DNA of 64,000 bases, taken from Kalaharituber pfeilii. Taxonomy: Eukaryota; Ascomycota; Pezizomycetes; Pezizales; Pezizaceae. A model generated the notes under the pieces. It did no database searches, was not told the DNA's origin, and saw only the letters and a program-made list of their open reading frames with translations. Below are positions 56,833-64,000 of the stretch, in pieces. Made by a program: the position numbers and the translations under genes. Positions within the stretch are counted from its first letter, which is position 1, and each line of letters opens with the position of its first letter. The stretch spans positions 248,001 through 312,000 of the forward strand of contig WHUZ01000040.1 of NCBI GenBank assembly GCA_015179045.1, given 5' to 3'.

Positions 56833-57161
56833 TGGCATAACCAGCGTTTCTCCGAATATGGCTCTCGTTATTTCACTGCATAGATAACTTTTCCTTCCCA
56901 CTATGCGGTGTCCTGGTTCAAGACTGGCTTTCCGATGTTGAGAGGTTTATTCGTCATCCGCATCGCCATATTAACCCATACACCTTGAGTCCCTTACTAT
57001 ATAGGAACCTGGGAAAAGCTCGTATTCCGAGGCCGCTGATCCCGGAAAATACCGTAAAAGCGGTTTATGCGAGGAAAGGGAGATATGCAAGTGCTGCAGG
57101 GAAAGCCGCTAGAAAGCTGATGTGGCGGGGTAAGTTGCCACTGGTAGGTGGTGGCTAGCTA
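56833..57161 (+). CDS. Possible exon or relic ORF
   Basis: An open frame without an early ATG reads NFSFPLCGVLVQDWLSDVER, HPHRHINPYTLSPLLYRNLG, then a basic KAVYARKGRYASAAGKAARK and ends LPLVGGG. It looks coding but I do not recognise it. It might be a 5' exon or relic linked to the next gene. Confidence 0.25.
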
Positions 57162-57418
57162 CGTATCGTATTTGAGAGAATGCAGCGCATGTGAAAGGGC
57201 GATCGGATGCCAAGCAAAGTGAATATTTACATTGAGGGGTAGGCCTATGCATTAAGAGAAAAGTATCGATAGTGGACTGCTAAGAGGCAGCCCGGTGTTT
57301 GTTTCGATATGTTGATAAACTTTACAAAATCCTGTAGTCAGTGAATACAGTTTGCCCTTTCTATAATGAACCGTAAAAATTCTTCTACCTTAGTTGTAGC
57401 GGAATAATAGTCTCGTAA

Positions 57419-57477
57419 CCAGACGCTGACTAAGCGGACTTTCATGCATGGGTGTTGCTCCGCTTAGGAGCGTCTGG
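57419..57477. repeat. Strong hairpin, CCAGACGCT...AGCGTCTGG
   Basis: Arms 57419-57438 and 57459-57477 pair over about 19 bp (CTAAGCGGA/TCCGCTTAG inside). GTAACCAGACG at its left edge (57415) is repeated at 57591-57601, 75 bp before the DUF6589 start codon. Confidence 0.75.
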
Positions 57478-57674
57478 GAGATCTTAGCCCGCTCTCGCCA
57501 CGCCAATTCCGATAGCTTGTTATTAACATGTAGTTAACATCACACAACACGATTCAGTAGTGACGACAGTGAGGACTTTACCTAGTTCTTGTAACCAGAC
57601 GTGGACTAGCCTTTACCTAAACATCAATCTATCAGAATCTTGAAGTGCTGCACTTTCCATACAAGTTAATTCCA

Positions 57675-60600
57675 ATGGAACTTCCCTATATCTCAGTCAC
57701 AGCTGTCGAAGAAGGAGAGCGGTTGAATGATATTTTCTTATTCATAAAGAATAAAGGCTTTACTCTTACATCATTTATTCAAGCACTATTAGATTCACCG
57801 GTTCCTAAGATCAAACGCAAGGCAGTCAGGTTCCTAGGAGTTGCCGGCGGAGGTATACATATCGCGGAACAAATTCTAGAGAAATCATACGTAGGAAAGC
57901 GATTGATGCAAGGAAATATTGACGCACTTCAGAACTGTGGTACCCAAATGACTGAGACTCTATTCAATTGGTTCTACCTAATTCTCGAAAAAGATATTAA
58001 AACCCTATTGAGTTCACCAAAGACACGCCTCCCGCCCTCAAAGTTAACTCCTGAGATTGCAGAGAAATTCAACATGAAGGATATCGCCGAGCATTTTCAA
58101 AATACAGCACCAATGCTATATAAATTACTCTTAAGACTATGCAGTACAAGTAGCATGAGTAGGGATGATGATAAAGATGAGGATAGCGAAACTGATGATG
58201 ATGAAGAAGTAAAATTGGATAGGATTGATAAAAAATTAATCATTCCAATGGTGATAATTTCACAAATTACTTTTTCAAGAAGCCAACGGGCCAATTGGTT
58301 TCAGACAATTATGGGGTATTACTTGTTGGCTAGTAATACCAGCAAGAATGCTATATCAGTATTGAATTACGTTGGAATTAGCATATCCTATAGTACTGTC
58401 ATGAAGGCGACTGCAGCCTGTGCTGAAGCTTCCGATGCTTCGTTAAGAGATGCGATTCAGGCAGGAAGAGCAATAGGTGTATTTTGGGACAATATGACGA
58501 TGGCACGAAAGGTATGTTGATATCCTATCAATGAGAACAAATCATTAATATAGTAAATAGGTAGGGGAAGAGACAACATTAAATCGGCATGAGTTCGTCA
58601 ACTGGACTGCAAGAGGAGCTTGGGAGATTCGGCCACCAATAAAATGCCCATTACCTTGGGAAGTACAATATGATTGGGAAGAGAGGGAGAACCTTGGGTC
58701 AACTACTTCATATATTGCTGAGATAATGAGTAGCAATGATGATGATATTGATATGGTAGGAGCAGAAAATTCAAACAAGGAAGTATTACCATGTTTGGAT
58801 CCAAAAATATTATTCAAGGATGCAGTTTATAAAGATCTGGACTTATGCGAAATCTTGCGACTGGAACAAATGGAGAAGTATTATGAGGAAGTTTCCAAAG
58901 GCCTAATTGCGGAGGTATTGGGGGAATATTGTACGACCTTTCAGAAAATTGACAGAAAGAATATACCAAAGGTGCCAGAAATATGCTGCTTGCCAAAAGA
59001 AGCATCCCAAATCTGGACACTCCCAGTATTGGAGGTTGACGAAGCAACACTAGATGGTAATGCGCAACTTCTGGAAGAGTTCATTCATAGCTTAGGTATT
59101 CCATTGTCAGCGATGTGTGGAAGAACCACTTTGGTCGCAGGAGACCTGATGTCCGTGAATCGAATAGATGGAGTAATTAGGCTGAGAAAGAGAGACCTTC
59201 CAGAGAGGAATATGGAGTGGGCAACAACTATAAATAGACATTTACACACTGGAATGACAAGTGCATCAGCGGTATTGGATGCGTCAGCAGGCCGAGCGGA
59301 TGGCCGAGATCCCGCATCTCTCAGGAGAATTGCAACCATGTTGGGTCGAAATAAAGTCTTTGATTCAAAATCAATCAAGGACTATACTGCCTTGCATCGG
59401 TTGATCATGCATTGTTGGAAGGCTCATATATTAGTAGCAGCAATCGAATTAGTGAGAGAGGGTACGGACTGTGATAGTGTGGAAGCATTGGATACCTGGT
59501 TGTCTGAAGAGCCATCACGATGTGAAGAATTAATCAGCAGGGTTGTTGCTAAATTCATGTGCCCACTGCAGGTAAAGAATATACGGCGTGAGGCAATGGA
59601 AGCCGCACAAACACAATTTGAAAAACTAAAGAATACTGTTAAAGAATCAGTAGAATTACGCAAGAAAAATGGAGAAGTTATGAGTGGGAGTGGGCGTGGT
59701 ATAGGACGGAGACGTGGATTCCCCTATTCTGGTATTGGACGAGAGGAAAGAGGCCGAGGGGGTTATGAGGGAAGTAAAAGCACGAGAAGAGGGCGAGGTC
59801 GAGCAGCTAGGGAAGTTGCAAGGGGGAAAAGAGGAGGTGTCAGTCTTGATGCGGAGGATTATGATTCAGTGAGTGCGGTAACTAAGGCCAAGGATGCCCT
59901 CTTGAGAGCATTGTCAAGAAATAGTAGGGATCTTGCATACGAAAACTTCATCCTATTTTTACAGCACAGTACCATGTATGTGGACTTTTATTCAGCAGTT
60001 CGAAAAGGAGATAGTGGAAGAGTGGAAAGATCGTTGGATTTACATTCAGTGTTTTTTCATGGGACCGGAAGATGGAATTATGCAAAAGAGCTTCTGGACC
60101 TACAAATCGACCGCCGGCTGCTATGGACCAACGAGATGCGTGGATATTGGTTGAGCAATACACTATTGAATTTGTCTGGAACATCAGACAAATTCATGGG
60201 AATTGATGAAGCAAATGAATATGTGGTAAGGGAGCTAAAAGATGGGTACAATCCAAGTGGTACTGTGAAGTCTCGTGTGTATTTACAAGAGACGGTGGCT
60301 CGAAATGTCATGAGTTTTCGAGGAGTGAAACGTGGAATGAATAGCACTATTGGTATTCCATATGGAGGGACCCGACATAGCAAGGTTGATGACCAGAGAG
60401 ATATTATGCTCATAGTAAACTTACTTCTGAAAGAGGGAGTAGGTAAATTCTCAATGGGGAGGTGGAGTACGGGTACAAAATCAAGTCCTGTGGAGATTAA
60501 AGAAAGCTTGGACGCATATGGGGAGGGGTTAGCAGAATTATGGACGGGGAGGCCCTTAGCTGCTAGTATTTTGAAAAGGACTAGGGGAGATAAAGTGTGG

Positions 60601-60675
60601 AGAGAAGATGTAGGAAGCACAGAGGTGTTTGTTGACAACGGAGCCTTCGGGGGTGATATAGAAGGGGATTCTTAA
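57675..60675 (+). CDS. DUF6589 family protein, candidate transposase, two exons (about 983 aa)
   Basis: Exons 57675-58511 and 58561-60675 with a 49-nt GTATGT...AAATAG intron, phase 0. The first in-frame ATG gives MELPYISVTAVEEGERLND; a further 5' exon is possible. DUF6589 features: IGVFWDNMTMARKVGE (residue ~270, across the intron), WTARGAWEIRPPIKCPLPW, LPVLEVDEATLDGNAQLLEE, TTLVAGDLMSVNRIDGVIRL (~475), FHGTGRWNYAKELLDLQIDR and GTRHSKVDDQRDIMLIVNLL. The conserved Asp residues in WDN and GDL fit an RNase H-like fold, but a transposase role is inference. An acidic stretch (DDDKDEDSETDDDEE, ~180) and an Arg/Gly-rich insert (59689-59838) are extra. There is no internal stop. It converges on the RecQ-like gene, with about 250 bp between the two stop codons. 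Confidence 0.83.
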
Positions 60676-60929
60676 AGCAAGCAATTGCAAGTTGAAAGAC
60701 TAGGGGGGTATAAGGGTTACAAGAAGCGTACTACATAGAAAAAAGGAAACAGGATAGACTTCAAGATTCTGAAATACATGAACGTTTTTTGTTGGAAGCA
60801 TTCGCAGGCAAAGAGGCCCTTTTGCGCTTCTTAGTGGCGTCTGCCAGTAGTCGTATTGCAGGCGGAGCAGTCGCTTCTCCAGCCGAGGAGTTGACACTGC
60901 TGGCATCTGGGAGAATACTGGGAGCGATT

Positions 60930-63900
60930 TCAAAGTTTAGAAACTTCTGAAGCTGGAGTGTTATGGGACTGCGAGGGACCTGGACTTGCTGCACCTGAGT
61001 CTACGTGTATCGGTGTAACCGGTCCAGTTTGGCCTCGCTTTTGCGCACGGCGGCGAGCTGCACATTCGCGATTATGTGCTAACCTGTTCAGCCTTCGTGT
61101 TTCGCTGATATCGTGAGCCAACCTAGCCTGCTCAATAAACCGGAGTTTCTCATCAGGATTGGTATATGATCACAATTGGGAGGTACAAATGGCCGAGCGC
61201 CCCCACGGGGGCGCCCTAGCTTTCTGGGTGCAGTATTTGGGGCTATGGCGGGAATCAGGATTTCATTGTTTCCCAATGTGGTGATTAGGAATTCAGATGG
61301 TGGTGTTACATTTGGGGTATCATTCTGTTGTAGTTCCCTAAGCTGCGTTTGAGTTTCCGGTAGTTGCGGGAACTGCGTTCGAGTTTCCGGTAGTTGCGGG
61401 AACTGCATTTCCAGTGGTTGCGGGAACTGCGTTCGAGTTTCCGGTAGTTGCGGGAACTGCATTTCCAGTGGTTGCGGGAACTGCGTTCGAGTTTCCGGTG
61501 GTTGCGGGAACTGCATTTCCAGTGGTTGCGGGAACTGCGTTCGAGTTTCCGGTGGTTGCGGGAACTGCGTTCGAGTTTCCGGTGGTTGCAGAAACTGCGT
61601 TCGAGTTTCCGGTCGTTGCGGGAACTGCATTTCCAGTGGTTGCGGGAACTGCGTTCGAGTTTCCGGTAGTTGCGGGAACTGCATTTCCAGTGGTTGCGGG
61701 AACTGCGTTCGAGTTTCCGGTGGTTGCGGGAACTGCGTTCGAGTTTCCGGTCGTTGCGGGAACTGCATTTCTGGTGGTTGCGGAAACTGCACTGAGGTTT
61801 CCGCAACCTCTAAGACTCCTACTCGTGGTCCTCGGGTAGGCTTTGCGGCCACAGTGATATTTGCCAGAACATGTTTGAGTAGGGTTAGTAGAGCATCAAC
61901 ATGCATCCCTAAAGGTGAATAAAGAATTTCCCGCTTTCCTGTGAGTACTTTTTGTAAAGAAGCAAGGTCAACCACATCTGTACAACACCTTGATATACGG
62001 TTGATATCATCATCACTCAGAAATACAAATTCGTCACCAAAAGAATGTGCACCAAAACCATATACTGAGGACAGATGTTTGCGAAATTGATGCAGTGCAG
62101 ATTTCACAGCTTCTTGTTGTACTTTAGATGTGGGCGTTTTTCTCGGAGGAGCAGTATACACTTCGGAAACGTTTGGTGGCGGTAGCATGATAGGTCCTAT
62201 GGTTTCCGCATAGTCGATCCTGGGGATTAGTCGTAAGTGACATCTATCGCAACACCTGGGGTCTGTTGCTGGAGCAAGTTCCTCAGGATCAGAAGACAGA
62301 TATTGAAGGATGATTCGGCGTCGGCAACCATGAGTATTAATAAACCATAGCAAGGCTCGGTCAACGTTTTTCAGAACTGTGGCAGAATCACGTTTCCCGC
62401 CAGAAATGGTTGCTTCCGGGGATACAGGATTTTGGACTAGAGATTCAAAATCTGTAGCTAAGGGCTCAGATTCTGTGAGTATCTCAGAATTTGGATCAGT
62501 GTCAACATCTGGTGTTTCTGCAATTACTAAATCACTGTTGTCGGTCATTGCCACTTCAGTGGTGTTCGCAATGCGAACAATCCCGAAGTGTTCAAAACCC
62601 TCGCGTACCCCTTCGTCAAATGCTTGAATCTGATCCCAAATTGTTTTAGATTCCGGCCCGTCAAATGCATTTTGATAAATCCGAAGTCCTGGGCCTGCAA
62701 CCTTGCTCATTTCGGCATCCAATGCGGAGTTGTAGAACAAAATCGCTATTCCTTGTACATCTAAATTCCTTGCGCAACGGCCAGCTCTCTGCCAAAAACT
62801 GGTTAGATTAACATGGCTGGGAATAGTCCACTGGATGATGACTTCCACATCTGCAACATCCACCCCCATTCCGGCTGCTTCAGTGCAAACCATGACCCTT
62901 GTTCGTATGCCTGCATTTTTCTGAAAGTTCAACATAGTCATTTCTCTGCGTTCCTCACTTATAATAGTGGAAAAATCCATGATAAGTTCGCATCCTTGCA
63001 GCTCTGGGGCTAATCGTGCTTCCAACTGGTCCACAACTTGGCAAACAATTTCTCTTGAATCCACAAAGATCATTGTTTTTCTTATATCTGTGGCGGAAGT
63101 AGCACCTAATGATATAACGTTATTGAGTTCTCGGCGGGCCATGATATTCCCAAACTGAATTGGTACCGCGGTCAGGAAAACATTCGGGCGGTCAATGCTG
63201 TTTCTGATCAACGAAGTTTGACGCTGTAAACATAGAGTCTTATGCACAAAACTCAATGCGCGCTCGGACAACGTAGCTGATAATCCCATAATAGGAATTT
63301 TCGGGAAGAAACTACGGACCACTCCAAGGTCTGCGTAAGCTGTTCGGAATGTACGCCTGCGGGTATCCATAAGTATCGTAACAAGGGTTCTGGAGCGCCG
63401 CGTACACCTACCAAGTATAACATAAATGTACTTCATCCACAACTATACAACTCAACTTCTCTGCAAATACGCTGCCTTTCTTCTTTTTCCCTGTAACTTG
63501 AGTTCCTAACAATGTCCGGAAATTGCTGTCCCGACTGTTTATAAATTCCGGACCGACAAGAACGATAGAATAATCCCCTGCCGCTACACGTTTAATCAAA
63601 TCTTTATTATCTCTCATGGTTTTCTGAGTCAAGCGACATGACTTGACCCCAAGGCGTTCATTGGATTCAACTTGATCCTTCATGAGAGCTAATAGCGGAC
63701 TGATTACCAATACCACGGAATCAGGGTCTGAGATGGCAAGTGACTGATAGCATAACGTTTTACCGGAACCCGTCGCTGTGATAACCACTGTATCATGACC
63801 ATCTAGAACCTCAGAAGCTGCCATAATCTGCCATGATTTTTCTACCCAAGTGTTTTTTCGTGCCTCAAAGCGATCCGCAAGGTCCTTTCGAAGCTGCCTT

Positions 63901-64000
63901 GTGGTCGCAGTATTCCTGTGGTATATACGACGGAATTGCCCTGATTTGCTGACTTCATCTATGCGTTCCTCAGGCCACCCACTGGCATCCAATTCGATCT
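60930..64000 (-). CDS. RecQ-like DNA helicase, 5' end beyond the window
   Basis: Visible from IELDASGWPEERI at the right edge. A 55-nt GTAGGT...CGCAG intron (63411-63357, phase 2) follows CYTW. Motifs: ATGSGKT (I), ISPLLALMKDQV (Ia), VVDEVH (II, DEVH not DEAH), GLSATL (III), TMIFVDSRE (IV), VMVCTEAAGMGVDVADVEVI (V), QRAGRCAR (VI). A zinc-type CRRRIILQYL...CCDRCHLRL follows. Then come a QFPQPPETRT repeat array (61340-61800), an AT-hook-like KLGRPRGGARPF and, after a one-base break near 61160, a basic RLAHNRECAARRRAQKRG stretch ending at 60930. A further frame downstream (to 60761) contains KKRKR and may be the true end. RecQ enzymes unwind DNA 3' to 5'; the extra C-terminal parts are unlike housekeeping RecQ and recall telomere-linked or transposon helicases of fungi. 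Confidence 0.88.
61340..61800 (-). repeat. Helicase C-terminal coding repeat (30- and 24-bp units, 16 copies)
   Basis: Two unit types alternate: 10 residues (QFPQxPETRT, x = P, R or L) and 8 residues (QFPQPLEM). Both are multiples of three, so the frame is kept through the array. Confidence 0.95.

Noticed and set aside
57419..57490. Helitron 3' end
   Set aside because: The hairpin is longer than usual for a Helitron and no CTRR terminus with AT target follows; no Rep/helicase fusion is encoded here (the helicase is RecQ-like, not Pif1-like).

Overview
This window reads as a TE-rich stretch of a filamentous ascomycete (Pezizomycotina) nuclear genome. Evidence for a fungus is the short GT-AG introns (40-84 nt), a DUF4360 secreted protein, a small secreted cysteine-rich protein, DUF6589 and RecQ-like genes, Tad/I-like LINEs with an RNase H domain, Ty3 remnants, and AT-decayed islands. 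The exact genus cannot be told; a truffle-like (Pezizales) genome is a guess only.

Layout. 1-4.4 kb: two unrecognised spliced genes on the minus strand, the first running off the left edge. 4.6-6.1 kb: minisatellite and a 132-bp inverted repeat enclosing a Ty3 RNase H fragment. 6.2-10.8 kb: an intact four-exon Tnp2/CACTA-type (CMC) transposase gene followed by a subterminal array of GACACC/GGTGTC motifs. 10.8-17.5 kb: rearranged hAT ends, minisatellites, an AT-rich island holding a solo LTR with exact 5-bp TSD, and tiny retroposons. 17.5-18.2 kb: secreted cysteine-rich protein gene. 18.3-28 kb: minisatellites, LINE-A fragments, a 640-bp hAT-like element, an LTR. 28.3-29.0 kb: two-exon gene for a membrane protein with a putative zinc-binding domain. 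29.4-37 kb: SINE-like insertions and a DUF4360 gene. 38-39.2 kb: 5'-truncated LINE-A. 40.8-41.8 kb: 998-bp hAT-like element with perfect TSD. 42.7-49.1 kb: full-length LINE-B carrying a 336-bp hAT MITE. 49.4-57.4 kb: decayed LINE, Ty3 and hAT pieces. 57.7-64 kb: a convergent gene pair, DUF6589 protein and RecQ-like helicase, the best candidate for an under-described helicase-bearing mobile element.

Three threads tie the window together. (i) Two 3' tail families mark most retroposons here: tail A ends LINE-A, tail B/C ends LINE-B, and both can fold into hairpins; tail A shows compensatory base changes. Many insertions carry almost nothing but this tail plus poly(A), flanked by 8-16 bp TSDs. 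(ii) Three unrelated hAT-like elements can be delimited by their TIRs and 8-bp TSDs. (iii) Four otherwise good reading frames are each broken by one missing base in a short homopolymer, which suggests sequence error at least as much as real decay. Calls were made by eye; no database search was run.
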